The position numbers and the translations under genes were made by a program. The notes beneath the pieces are model-generated. The model was not told the DNA's origin, did no database searches, and saw only the letters and a program-made list of their open reading frames with translations. A DNA stretch of 64,000 nucleotides from an uncultured Candidatus Melainabacteria bacterium (GTDB lineage Bacteria > Cyanobacteriota > Vampirovibrionia > Gastranaerophilales > Gastranaerophilaceae). Location of the stretch: positions 39,696 to 103,695 of the forward strand of contig CANOTP010000006.1 in assembly GCA_947570135.1 (NCBI GenBank), read 5' to 3'. This document shows positions 8,983 to 17,900 of this stretch, in pieces. Each line of letters begins with the position of its first letter. The stretch's first letter is position 1.

Positions 8983-9910
8983 TATTATTACAATTGGTGA
9001 AAGCCTTGTTGAATTTTCAACAAATCAAAAGCTTGAAGATGCAGAATGTCTGCACAAATACTATGGCGGAGATTCTTTGGTTGTTGCAATTGCTGCAAAA
9101 CGTTTAAATTCATCTGTCGGGTTTATTACATGTCTTGGAAATGATGCGTTTAAGGATTACATGTTAAAAAGCTGGCAAAATGAGGGGTTAGATATTTCGC
9201 ATGTAAAAATAGTTGATGAAAAAAACGGTATCTATATGGTATCGCGCCCGAGTGACAGTGGAAAAGAATTTATTTATTACCGTAAAAAAATTGCTCCCGC
9301 GAAATTATCTATTGATGATATTGACGAAGATTATATAAAAAGCGCAAAAATCGTTTACGCATCAGGAATTACACAATCGCTGTCAATAGCTTCACGTGAA
9401 GCTGTTAAAAAAGCTTTTGAAATAGCAAAAGAAAACGGCATTATGACGGCTTATGATCCGAATTATTCCTCGTTAATTTCGACAAATGAAGATGCTAAAG
9501 AGTATTTTGATGAGATTTTACCGCTGACAGATATTTTGTTTATGAGTTCAAAGTATGATACTAACAGTATTTTTGAGATAAGCTCTTTGGAAAATATTAT
9601 GAAAATGCTCACAGATTCGGGCGTTCAAACCGTGGTTATCAAATCAAGCCAAAATAGCGGATATTATGTAAACAGCCAACGAAATACGGTTTTTGTGCCG
9701 TTTTACACTGATAAAGTCGTTGATACAACCTCATCTGGGGATGCGTTTAACGGAGCATTTTTGCATGCAATTACCAATAACTGTAACGCAGTAGAAGCTG
9801 CTAAACTTGCTTCAATTGATGCTGGACTTCAAGCTCAAGGGATTGGTGCGGTTAAATCTGTTCCGTATTGTGAAGAAGTTTATAATATCTATAATGCCGG
9901 AGATGTTTAA
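8975..9910 (+). CDS. kdgK: PfkB-family sugar kinase, probably 2-keto-3-deoxygluconate kinase
   Basis: This 311-residue ribokinase-fold kinase begins with MVDIITIGESLVEF. The catalytic/anion-hole signature near residue 255 reads DTTSSGDAFNGAF; the usual GAGD is replaced by SSGD, a variation also seen in KdgK-type enzymes. Translational overlap with eda makes KDG phosphorylation the most economical function. Fructokinase or another PfkB specificity cannot be excluded. The ATG of the following csaB overlaps its stop codon. Confidence 0.82.
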   Translation: MVDIITIGESLVEFSTNQKLEDAECLHKYYGGDSLVVAIAAKRLNSSVGFITCLGNDAFKDYMLKSWQNEGLDISHVKIVDEKNGIYMVSRPSDSGKEFIYYRKKIAPAKLSIDDIDEDYIKSAKIVYASGITQSLSIASREAVKKAFEIAKENGIMTAYDPNYSSLISTNEDAKEYFDEILPLTDILFMSSKYDTNSIFEISSLENIMKMLTDSGVQTVVIKSSQNSGYYVNSQRNTVFVPFYTDKVVDTTSSGDAFNGAFLHAITNNCNAVEAAKLASIDAGLQAQGIGAVKSVPYCEEVYNIYNAGDV

Positions 9911-10914
9911 TGGCTAAAAAAAGGTTTGTATTATCAGGTTATTTCGGGTTTAAGAACTTTGGCGACGAGGCGATTTTATCTGTTTTGGTTAATAAATTAA
10001 AAGAGTTTAATCAAAGTATTACCGTAATTTCATCTAATCCTGAATATACAAAATCTAAATTCAAACATATCAGAAGTATTTATACATTTAATCTGTACGA
10101 TATAATCGGAGCTATAGCAAAATCAGATTTCTTAATCTCAGGTGGCGGAAGTTTGCTGCAAGATGTTACAAGTTTAAAAAGTTTGATTTATTATTTGTTG
10201 ATTATTTTTATCGGACTGATGTTTGGTAAAAAAGTTATAATATTCGCGCAAGGTATCGGGCCGATTAACAACCCTTTCGGTCAGTTTTTAACAAAAAATT
10301 TGCTGAAACATTGCACTTATGTGAGTGTCAGAGATGAAAAAAGCCGGAATTTACTTAACTCTTGGGGAATTAATGCTGACTTGTTATGTGATCCTGTTTT
10401 TTCTACAAAAATTGAGCATGTTGAAAAGACAAATTCTGTGGCGGTTCAATTACGTTATTTTAAAACTATGAACGAAGATTTTATTGATAGGCTTGCCCTG
10501 AAGGTTTCTACGGAATTTTCTGACAAAACCGTTGAAATTTATTCTTTTCAGGATGATATTGACTTAAAAATTTGTGAACAGTTCCAAAAATCATTAAATT
10601 TATTAAATCCTGATATCAAAACGGTTTTACATTCAAATCTGACGGATGAAGAAATTATTTCGGGAATATCAAAATCCGAATATTTAATTGCAATGAGGTT
10701 CCATGCTATAATTGTCGGGCTTATATCGTCAACAAAGACTTTGGCAATTGATTATGATGTTAAGGTTCAAAAAATTGCCTTTGAGTTCGGTTTGCCTGTT
10801 ATTGATTTGAAAAATGATTTTGGAGATAAGTTTCAGGATTTAAAGAAGATGAATAATCGTACAGCATCTAAAGCTTTTGATTGGAACGGATTTTTGAGAA
10901 CGATTGAGGGGTAA
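9910..10914 (+). CDS. csaB: Polysaccharide pyruvyl transferase, CsaB type
   Basis: This 334-residue enzyme transfers a pyruvyl group from phosphoenolpyruvate to cell-wall or exopolysaccharide sugars. GYFGFKNFGDEAIL at the N-terminus, SGGGSLLQDVTS near residue 78 and FAQGIGPINNP near residue 115 are the family hallmarks. The downstream glycosyltransferase fits a surface-polysaccharide role, while the upstream KDG genes are an odd partner. TAATG overlap with kdgK indicates coupling. Confidence 0.88.
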   Translation: MAKKRFVLSGYFGFKNFGDEAILSVLVNKLKEFNQSITVISSNPEYTKSKFKHIRSIYTFNLYDIIGAIAKSDFLISGGGSLLQDVTSLKSLIYYLLIIFIGLMFGKKVIIFAQGIGPINNPFGQFLTKNLLKHCTYVSVRDEKSRNLLNSWGINADLLCDPVFSTKIEHVEKTNSVAVQLRYFKTMNEDFIDRLALKVSTEFSDKTVEIYSFQDDIDLKICEQFQKSLNLLNPDIKTVLHSNLTDEEIISGISKSEYLIAMRFHAIIVGLISSTKTLAIDYDVKVQKIAFEFGLPVIDLKNDFGDKFQDLKKMNNRTASKAFDWNGFLRTIEG

Positions 10915-10916
10915 TT

Positions 10917-11858
10917 ATGGTATTTTTTTCGGTAATTATTCCTGTTTATAATGTAGAATCTTATCTTGCGCGTTGCTTAGACAGTGTAATCGGGCAAACT
11001 TTTACTGATATCGAAATAATTTGTATAAATGACGGTTCGACTGACAATTCGCTGTCAATATTAGAACAGTACGCGGCAAAAGATAAGCGTATCGTTGTTA
11101 TAAATAAAGAAAATCAAGGAGTATCAGCAGCCAGAAATGACGGAATTTCAGTAGCAAACGGTGAATTCATAATGTTTCTTGACTCTGATGACGCTTATTT
11201 GCCTGAAACTTGCTTTGAGGTGTTTGAAAAAATTAAACAAGATAAGCCTGATATTGTTTGTTTCGGGCATTCAGAAAACGTTAAGCTCGTGGAAAAACTA
11301 TCAAAACGCGCAGGGAATGCAAAACTGAGAAATATTATAGCTAATCAGGTTTATATTTGGAACAAAGCTTTTAGAAAGAGCTTTGTAACAAAAAATGATA
11401 TAAGTTTTCCTATTGGAATTAAAACGGCTGAAGATATGGTGTTTTGTTGTCTTTGTTATTTTAGACACCCTAAGTATTCTTATATCCCGAAATCTCTTTA
11501 TTTATATACAACAAAGCGTGAAAATTCGGCGACAGGTCAGAGTTTATACTGTATTGAAAATGATATAAAGGCTTATAGGACGATTCTTGAATTTGCACAA
11601 TATAAATCGGCAAACAAGAAGTTAAGGCTTGTGATTACCAATCATTTTCTTTCGGGTTCCGTACGGTATTGGAAAAATTTGTCAGTTAAAGAATACAGAG
11701 AAAAATATTTGCATGATATAATTCAATTTGTTAATTTAGTCAAGGAGCAATTTTCTTTTGCAGATTGTCTTAAGATGAATCGCTTTAGAAAGCTTTTAGG
11801 TATTATTTATTTCAATAATTTGACATCCTGCCTTAGCACGCATAAAATTAATTTATGA
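10917..11858 (+). CDS. Glycosyltransferase family 2
   Basis: This 313-residue GT-A enzyme has the classic N-terminus VIIPVYNVESYLARCLDSV, the donor-binding INDGSTDNS, and the metal-binding FLDSDD (a DxD-type motif near residue 89). The substrate cannot be deduced; the CsaB neighbour suggests envelope or capsular polysaccharide synthesis. It has a GAGGGG ribosome-binding site two bases after csaB and a four-base overlap with the next gene. Confidence 0.9.
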   Translation: MVFFSVIIPVYNVESYLARCLDSVIGQTFTDIEIICINDGSTDNSLSILEQYAAKDKRIVVINKENQGVSAARNDGISVANGEFIMFLDSDDAYLPETCFEVFEKIKQDKPDIVCFGHSENVKLVEKLSKRAGNAKLRNIIANQVYIWNKAFRKSFVTKNDISFPIGIKTAEDMVFCCLCYFRHPKYSYIPKSLYLYTTKRENSATGQSLYCIENDIKAYRTILEFAQYKSANKKLRLVITNHFLSGSVRYWKNLSVKEYREKYLHDIIQFVNLVKEQFSFADCLKMNRFRKLLGIIYFNNLTSCLSTHKINL

Positions 11859-12619
11859 ATATAAAAGAATTTTTAACAGGTTATAAAGGCAAAGACATGC
11901 CCAAAGAGTTAAAAGCGTTTAACTGGGGAGCATGTATTTTAACGTTTATTTGGGGGGTAAGATACAGAGCATGGATTACGCTGCTAGCTGTTCCGTTGTT
12001 GATTTTTCAACTTCCTTTAGGACTAAATTGGTTTTTGTATGCGGTTTTACAGATTTATTGCGGGATGAAGGGTAATGAATGGGCTTATCAGCTCGAGTGG
12101 TGGAAAAAGCCTGCCGAGTTTCGTAAAACACAAGCTATGTGGGCTGTTTGTGCGACTTTAATTACAATTATTGTTCCGTTTTTAACGGGTTTATTTATTG
12201 TCCGATTTGTTAAAAAATCTCCTGATAATTTGAAAGATTTTGTCAGGAATGCCCAGTGTGTCACTGCAAATAGTAAAATTAAAAAAGGTATCGGAAGAGT
12301 TTCTGTTATTACGACTCCTCAAGAAATGGCTCAAAGCTTTTCTAAACAGTTTAAAGGAACTCAAGTGGATGATAGTAAGGTTATTTTTACGACAAAAAAC
12401 GGAAAATCATATTATATAACTTTTAACAAAACTGATAATGATGCGAGTTGTGATGTTTCGGGTAATTGTTTTATAACCTCTAATTACGAAGTCCCAGAGA
12501 TGATGACATTGCCGTTTGATGCTTGTATTTTTGATATTGATAACAATAAAAATGTTACTCCTGATAAAATGACCTCAGAAGCCTTGAAAAAAGGTATTAA
12601 TCTCTTTAAATATCTATAA
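11855..12619 (+). CDS. Membrane protein with DUF2628-like N-terminus
   Basis: In this 254-residue protein, residues 21-75 (KAFNWGACILTFIWGVRYRAW and the following hydrophobic stretch) resemble the FNWxAFxFxxxWxxYRxxW pattern of DUF2628 membrane proteins. A further membrane helix lies at about 93-117. The remaining ~135 residues form a hydrophilic domain with two Cys (DASCDVSGNC) and no recognised family. It is the last gene of the eda operon. Function unknown. Confidence 0.75.
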   Translation: MNIKEFLTGYKGKDMPKELKAFNWGACILTFIWGVRYRAWITLLAVPLLIFQLPLGLNWFLYAVLQIYCGMKGNEWAYQLEWWKKPAEFRKTQAMWAVCATLITIIVPFLTGLFIVRFVKKSPDNLKDFVRNAQCVTANSKIKKGIGRVSVITTPQEMAQSFSKQFKGTQVDDSKVIFTTKNGKSYYITFNKTDNDASCDVSGNCFITSNYEVPEMMTLPFDACIFDIDNNKNVTPDKMTSEALKKGINLFKYL

Positions 12620-12620
12620 A

Positions 12621-12649
12621 AAAAGACTCACAAAATGTGAGTCTTTTAA
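12621..12649 (-). terminator. Bidirectional terminator (operon end and tRNA-Leu)
   Basis: A 12-base stem AAAAGACTCACA/TGTGAGTCTTTT has a three-base loop. Read on the minus strand it is followed by a T run, so it terminates tRNA-Leu; on the plus strand it follows the operon end. Confidence 0.8.
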
Positions 12650-12653
12650 AGTT

Positions 12654-12740
12654 TGCTCCAGGCCAGACTTGAACTGGCACTGGGTTATACGCCCAATTGG
12701 ATTTTAAGTCCAACGCGTCTACCGATTCCGCCACTGGAGC
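12654..12740 (-). tRNA. tRNA-Leu (anticodon TAA)
   Basis: This 87-base class II tRNA has a seven-base acceptor stem, GCTCCAG with CTGGAGC. The anticodon arm is TTGGA-CTTAAAA-TCCAA (anticodon TAA), followed by a long variable arm, and the T arm contains GTTCAAG. The 3' CCA is not encoded; the sequence after the discriminator A is AAC. The terminator at 12621-12649 follows directly. Confidence 0.95.
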
Positions 12741-12787
12741 ACGTGATTTCGGCTACTTGTTTATAATATAACAAACAATCCCCGTTG

Positions 12788-13990
12788 TCAATCAGAAAAT
12801 TTATTCAAATATTTATCAATTTCTCTTATTCTTGTTGTTATATCTTCGATGATTAAATTTAGCGATGTTGTTACTGTTTCAATATTTGCGCAAGTTGAGC
12901 GACCGAGAAGTCCTGATTTTATATTATTAAATGCAAGTTTTTGGAACAGTGAAATTGCATCATAAAGTTCAGAGTCAATAATTTTATTTACACCTGCAAG
13001 ATATATGAATAGCTCAGCTAAAGCATTTTTTCCTGCCGTATATTTTTTCAGTACAAAAAAGCCTTGTATATTTCTGAGTTTATCAAGAATTTCAGAATAT
13101 ATTTCCAGGATGTTTTGTTTTTTCATGACAAGATAATTTTTGAAGTAATTCATTGTCTGGCGATAACCGTCATCAATAATTGCCTGACGCTTTTCATTCG
13201 GGTAATTGAAATCCACAACAACAACATTTCCCGTATCTATGACAAGGTAGTCATATTTGTCTTTTTTGCCGTAAATGTTTTTTATAAAATCGGTTTCGGA
13301 TGCCGTTATACACGTATACATTCCGTTAACGTATTCAATCGGGCTTGCATCTTTACCTGTATATGAACCTTCAAGTCTTATTTCAAGGATTCTATCGGGA
13401 CAGTTTTTCAAGTTTTTTGAAAGTGACCACATAGGTTTTCCCTTCATTAAATCCCCGTCTACAAGCATGTTATCTTCAACCGTTAATGCTCGCATTAAAC
13501 CCGGCATACAGCATGAAATTCTTACAGCCATTGCAACTTCAAAATCAGGAGTTTCAAAGTTTGAAAATTCTTTGCATGAAAAAGTTTTCATATTTGTTGT
13601 TATTATTACAAGATTTTTATCTAAATCCTTAAACGAAACAGGACGGCATTGTCCTTTTAAATAGGCTTCTTTGTAATATTTGCGCTCAATTAAATCTCTC
13701 AGCCACTCAAGAAAAACTTCGCCTTTACTCAGTGCAAATTTTTGATTAAACCCAAGCGCTATATCTCTGAATAATTCAAAGTTTACCGATAAAAACACTT
13801 CTGCAATTTCCTTCGAGGTATAACCTACAGCGTACAAAGCCGCAATCATTGAACCGACAGATGAACCTGCAAGGGTTGTTGTTTCTATACCTAATGTTTC
13901 AAGTGCTTTGATTACGCCAACATGAGCCGCTCCTCTTATCGCACCTCCGCCAAATAAACATGTATATTTAAAATTATTATGCTCTCTCAT
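12788..13990 (-). CDS. Patatin-like phospholipase (RssA family)
   Basis: This 400-residue protein has a patatin lipid acyl hydrolase domain. The oxyanion-hole motif GGGAIRG is at residues 14-20, the nucleophile serine is in GSSVG (42-46), and the catalytic Asp is in [10 protein letters not shown]. The last motif is DGD rather than the common DGG/DGA, but the aspartate is kept. The C-terminal ~130 residues are helical and not recognised. The start is ATG 13990. A terminator lies just upstream of the gene (14012-14050). Confidence 0.9.
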   Translation of the reverse strand: MREHNNFKYTCLFGGGAIRGAAHVGVIKALETLGIETTTLAGSSVGSMIAALYAVGYTSKEIAEVFLSVNFELFRDIALGFNQKFALSKGEVFLEWLRDLIERKYYKEAYLKGQCRPVSFKDLDKNLVIITTNMKTFSCKEFSNFETPDFEVAMAVRISCCMPGLMRALTVEDNMLVDGDLMKGKPMWSLSKNLKNCPDRILEIRLEGSYTGKDASPIEYVNGMYTCITASETDFIKNIYGKKDKYDYLVIDTGNVVVVDFNYPNEKRQAIIDDGYRQTMNYFKNYLVMKKQNILEIYSEILDKLRNIQGFFVLKKYTAGKNALAELFIYLAGVNKIIDSELYDAISLFQKLAFNNIKSGLLGRSTCANIETVTTSLNLIIEDITTRIREIDKYLNKFSD

Positions 13991-14011
13991 TTGTAACCTT
14001 TATTTTATCAT

Positions 14012-14050
14012 AAAAAAAGGATTAACCATTCCCCGGTCAATCCCTTTTTT
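14012..14050 (-). terminator. Terminator after the HEAT-like gene
   Basis: On the minus strand, AAAAAAGGGATTGACC pairs imperfectly with GGTTAATCCTTTTTTT around a GGGGAAT loop, ending in a T run. Confidence 0.75.
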
Positions 14051-14071
14051 GTTTTGAACTTGTTTATAACC

Positions 14072-14353
14072 TTAAGCTGCAATACCTTTAATTTCTCTTA
14101 TAAGGTATTCTGCAACCCATTCAAAGTCTTTGTTATCGTGTGCAGCTTTTTCTAAATATTTAACAGAAGCATCACCGATTCTGATAAGAGTCATTGCAAC
14201 AACGCCTCTTTTAATACCTCTTACAACCTGTAATTGGTTAACTAATTCAGGAAGAACTTCTGTTCCGATACTTACCAATTCGTTTTCAATCTTATTTTTT
14301 GTTGTATTGTCTGCGTTTTCTAATTCTGATAAAATTTCATTAACTGATGGCAT
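14072..14353 (-). CDS. Small HEAT-repeat-like helical protein
   Basis: The protein is 93 residues from ATG 14353, which has GGAGA at good spacing; the frame is open nine codons upstream but without a ribosome-binding site. The pattern IENELVSIGTEVLPELVNQL...AMTLIRIGDASVKYLEKAA looks like one to two HEAT/armadillo helical hairpins. It is predicted to be soluble and to bind protein; partner unknown. A -10-like TATAAT lies about 40 bases upstream. Confidence 0.72.
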   Translation of the reverse strand: MPSVNEILSELENADNTTKNKIENELVSIGTEVLPELVNQLQVVRGIKRGVVAMTLIRIGDASVKYLEKAAHDNKDFEWVAEYLIREIKGIAA

Positions 14354-14467
14354 ATTATTTTCTCCATGTTTTAATCTCATTTACATTATTATTATAATTT
14401 AAAAAATAAGCGATTCTTGATTTCCTTACATAATCTTTATATCTTATAAAGATTATTAATATCTTCT

Positions 14468-16438
14468 TTATATTTGATCGGTAAAATCAAACTTTCCGCG
14501 GGTTTCTTTTTTAATCCGCTCGGCGACATTTTCCGCCCAATGATCGAAGTTTTCTATTTCTCCGCGTTTTGCCATTTTCTTTATGACCCTGAGTTGTTCA
14601 GGTAAGTATTGTCTGCTTGTCGGGTTTTGTATCATCCATGGAAATACATCTTTCCCGCCTTTTACAATTGTGTTGCATTGTTTACATAAACCTATCATAT
14701 TATCTATTGTCGCTTCTCCGCCTTTCTTTCTGGCAACAAGGTGATCTGCGGTTGCTAAATTTGAGTTAAATATTTTGTATATAATTGTTTGAAGCGGGTC
14801 TTTATCTTTTTCAACGTCAAAATCATTGTATTTTACAATAGAGTTTTTATTACAAATAATTTTTATTTTGTTTAAAAATGTGTAGACAAATACAGGCATA
14901 TCTTTATCAAGGTTAAAGTCTTTTAACCCTTCACTGACAAATGCCATATAGCTAAAATCTTTTTTTAGTTTTCCGCTAAAAATGTATTCGAAAATGGCTT
15001 TTGATATTTTGTCGTAGTTATTAACTTCTGCAAGCGGTCTTGTCTGTAAAATATAAGGTCTTACTTTTGAAAATTCTTTAAATACCTTTTCAACTTCTTT
15101 TTCAGATTTTTTATCTGTTTCAAATTGTAATAATTCTACCAGTTTAAGTTTTGAGATTTCCGGGTTATCTTCTGCTAATTTGATAAGTAAATCAGCAGTT
15201 TCTCTTGCGTATTTTCCTATGTATTTATCGTATTTCTGAAGTATACCGAGATAGCCTTTTATAGTTGAACGGTGTTGCAGTTCATGCTCTATTTTTTGTT
15301 TTATTTCGTGCGGAAGCATGGTGGAACCGCAGCCTGCACATGGAATATCTGTTTTTGATTGGGTAATTGGTGTAAATTCGCTGTGTCGGGAAGCTATCAG
15401 ATTAAGTTTTTTTATGGTATCTATTTCTTCGGTACTGAATGTTATTTCATGTTTTGATATTCGGTCTATAAAATTACATAAATAATAAATATACGGAGAA
15501 TTTGTTTGTAGGGTTTTATGACCTAATTTCATTGAAATATCCTGAAGATATGTCCGTATATTTCCCTTTAATTCAGGATCTTCTAAGTCTGATACATTTA
15601 AAAATGTTTTTTCACCTGTTTTTTCTGAACATGATTGACAGGTTAAGATTTCATTATTTGGGTTATCAAGTCCATAAATATTGGAGATTTTCCCATGAGT
15701 AGTCAATGCTTTTGAAAATATCCTTTCAGACATTATTTGAGAAATTTCTCCCGGTGTCATATTTTTAATGTTAGGATGATAAAATACAAATAAATAATCA
15801 CTGCTATTTCTTAATCTTAGTATGGTATTATTCAATAATTCCAGGTATTGAGGTTTACTTAAATTGCAGTTGTGAAGGAGTGGAAAGAGTTTTTTACTGT
15901 AATTATAGCTACTTGTGTTTGGTTTTATTTGATTTACAAAATTTTCTATATCTTCTTGTTTTTCTTTAGGCAGAGTTTTAGAAAATTCTAAAAGATACTT
16001 GTTTGATTTTGTTATAAGGTCTTTATGTTTTAAAAATGCACCTTTACAGAGTTTGTTAAAAAGTTCCATAAAATCGTTGTCAGAAGTTTGATGTTTCCTG
16101 AGGATTTTACTCATGCCTGCCGGGACATAATATTTATATTCTTCTATTAAATCAGAAAAATCACTTGCCGTTTCGATTTTTGAGGCTTTGTCTAAGATTA
16201 TTTGGTAATCTTTTTCTGACAGCATCATTTTACCGCAGCGCGGGCAATGAATCCCGCTTATGTCCTTTGCCTGTTCGACATAAGAAACGGGAGCACTTTT
16301 TGATAGTTCAAACGTATCTGTTTCTGTTCCGTTAAAATGAATAAATGGGGCTTTTTGAACATTTTGAAGCGGTTTTTGTATGACTAAATTATAATTTATC
16401 GGTAAAATTTTCATTGCAGTGATATAAAAACCCGTCAA
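14468..16438 (-). CDS. Large protein with C-terminal HNH nuclease-like domain and duplicated Cys modules
   Basis: The open frame encodes 656 residues. It has Cys pairs at residues 65-68 (CPRCGKMM), in the middle (LTCQSCSEK), and in a second copy of the first pattern (CAGCGSTML). At about residues 565-593 it has an HNH-like site: ATADHLVARKKGG, then LCKQCN. The arrangement suggests an ancestral module duplicated, with HNH residues retained only in the second copy. The N-terminus (PFIHFNGTETDTFEL) resembles that of the protein at 42127-43377. The start is uncertain: a TTG at 16438 or ATG at 16414, neither with a clear ribosome-binding site, 13 bases after trxB. Nuclease activity is inferred. 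Confidence 0.7.
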   Translation of the reverse strand: MTGFYITAMKILPINYNLVIQKPLQNVQKAPFIHFNGTETDTFELSKSAPVSYVEQAKDISGIHCPRCGKMMLSEKDYQIILDKASKIETASDFSDLIEEYKYYVPAGMSKILRKHQTSDNDFMELFNKLCKGAFLKHKDLITKSNKYLLEFSKTLPKEKQEDIENFVNQIKPNTSSYNYSKKLFPLLHNCNLSKPQYLELLNNTILRLRNSSDYLFVFYHPNIKNMTPGEISQIMSERIFSKALTTHGKISNIYGLDNPNNEILTCQSCSEKTGEKTFLNVSDLEDPELKGNIRTYLQDISMKLGHKTLQTNSPYIYYLCNFIDRISKHEITFSTEEIDTIKKLNLIASRHSEFTPITQSKTDIPCAGCGSTMLPHEIKQKIEHELQHRSTIKGYLGILQKYDKYIGKYARETADLLIKLAEDNPEISKLKLVELLQFETDKKSEKEVEKVFKEFSKVRPYILQTRPLAEVNNYDKISKAIFEYIFSGKLKKDFSYMAFVSEGLKDFNLDKDMPVFVYTFLNKIKIICNKNSIVKYNDFDVEKDKDPLQTIIYKIFNSNLATADHLVARKKGGEATIDNMIGLCKQCNTIVKGGKDVFPWMIQNPTSRQYLPEQLRVIKKMAKRGEIENFDHWAENVAERIKKETRGKFDFTDQI

Positions 16439-16450
16439 AATAATTTTTGT

Positions 16451-17389
16451 CTAAACTTTAACTTCTTTTAACGTTTCTATATATTTAACGGAATGAACTG
16501 CTCCTATTGCACCGTCAGAGGCTGCCGTAATAACCTGTCTTAACGGAGTGTTTCTCACATCTCCGACAGCATAAACTCCGTCTATTGATGTTTTCATTGT
16601 CTCATCCGTTAAGATAAAACCTTTACTGTCTTGTGCGATTTGACCGCTGAATTTATCAATATTCGGGCAAATTCCGATATACGGGAAAATTCCGTCAACT
16701 GAAATACTTGAAGATTCTCCGTTTTTAGCATTTTTTAATATGATTGAATTTACTGTCTTATCACCTTTAATCTCTGTTACGCAACTGTCCCAGATTATTT
16801 CAATCTTATCATTAGCAAAAGCTCGCTGTTGAATGATTTTATCAGCTCTTAATTCATCTCTTCTATGAATTATATAGACTTTTGACGCAAATTTTGTAAG
16901 ATAAACCGCTTCTTCAACTGCAGAATTGCCTCCGCCGACAACTGCTATAACTTTATCTTTATAAAATGCTCCGTCGCATACTGCACAGTAGCTCACTCCT
17001 CGTCCTATAAATTCTTCTTCTCCCGGGATACAAAGTTTCATTGGTTTTGCTCCTGTTGCAATAATTACGGTTTTAGCATGAAACTCGTCTGTTTTGGTCT
17101 TAATAACCTTTGGTTGAGAAACTAAATCAATAATTTCGATTTCCTGCATCGGAAATTTTTGCAAGCCAAACATATCAGCATGCTGTTCAAATTTTTCCAT
17201 TAAGTCGAATCCGCCGATTTTTGCAAATCCGGGGTAATTTTCAAGTTCCAGGTAATTTGACGGCTGTCCGCCAAGCATGCTTATATCAATGAGTGCTGTT
17301 GAAACTCCGCCTCTTGATGCGTATAATCCTGCGCTGAAACCTGCAGGTCCTCCTCCTAATATTAGTGTGTCGAATTCATAAGTTTGCAT
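16451..17389 (-). CDS. trxB: Thioredoxin reductase
   Basis: This 312-residue flavoprotein transfers electrons from NADPH to thioredoxin. The FAD-binding GGGPAGFSAGLYASR is at residues 12-26, the redox-active CAVC at 135-138, the NADPH-binding GGGNSAVEEA around 153, and YAVGDVR near the end. Length and motif order are canonical. It lies 13 bases after a small secreted-protein gene and is probably co-transcribed with pgi. Confidence 0.95.
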   Translation of the reverse strand: MQTYEFDTLILGGGPAGFSAGLYASRGGVSTALIDISMLGGQPSNYLELENYPGFAKIGGFDLMEKFEQHADMFGLQKFPMQEIEIIDLVSQPKVIKTKTDEFHAKTVIIATGAKPMKLCIPGEEEFIGRGVSYCAVCDGAFYKDKVIAVVGGGNSAVEEAVYLTKFASKVYIIHRRDELRADKIIQQRAFANDKIEIIWDSCVTEIKGDKTVNSIILKNAKNGESSSISVDGIFPYIGICPNIDKFSGQIAQDSKGFILTDETMKTSIDGVYAVGDVRNTPLRQVITAASDGAIGAVHSVKYIETLKEVKV

Positions 17390-17401
17390 AATTTACTATC
17401 C

Positions 17402-17899
17402 TCACTCGTTTAGAATACTTTCTCCTGCAATTTTCTCTCCCTTAAGTGAGTATTTCGCAGTTTCGGTTTTCATTATGTTACCGTTGATTTCTGATACAGT
17501 GTCCAGTTTTAACTCATCAAGGCCCTCAAAACTCTTGCCAGTAATTGTTATTGTCACTGTATCAGTTAAGTATTTGTTTCCGTTTTTACCGCTTTTTGTA
17601 AATGTAACAGTGTTACCCTCAACCTTGTTTACTTCTACTGTTGCGCTAGCTCCCGAAAACGTATTACTTAAATTAATGACGTCATTTTCAACAGATAAGT
17701 TCCACAAATCTAACCCTTTTTCTTTAAAAGTTATAGGAGAATCCGTATCAATTCTTTTTGACACAACCCGCCATAATCCGTACATAGTACTTGGTACAGC
17801 GGCTACCGAACCTTTTAGTAACGGCTCTGCACTGGTAATATTTATCAGCCCAAATGCAATAAATAATATGAGAAAAATTCTTAAGCAAAATTTTATCAT
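17402..17899 (-). CDS. Secreted hypothetical protein
   Basis: This 165-residue protein has a clear signal peptide (residues 1-24, IFLILFIAFGLINITSA). The mature part is beta-rich, with alternating short strands (TVEVNKVEGNTVTFTKSG), as in a small lipocalin-like or beta-sandwich domain. No family is recognised. It starts one base after the pgi stop and precedes trxB by 12 bases, so all three are likely one transcript. Confidence 0.75.
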   Translation of the reverse strand: MIKFCLRIFLILFIAFGLINITSAEPLLKGSVAAVPSTMYGLWRVVSKRIDTDSPITFKEKGLDLWNLSVENDVINLSNTFSGASATVEVNKVEGNTVTFTKSGKNGNKYLTDTVTITITGKSFEGLDELKLDTVSEINGNIMKTETAKYSLKGEKIAGESILNE

Positions 17900-17900
17900 A

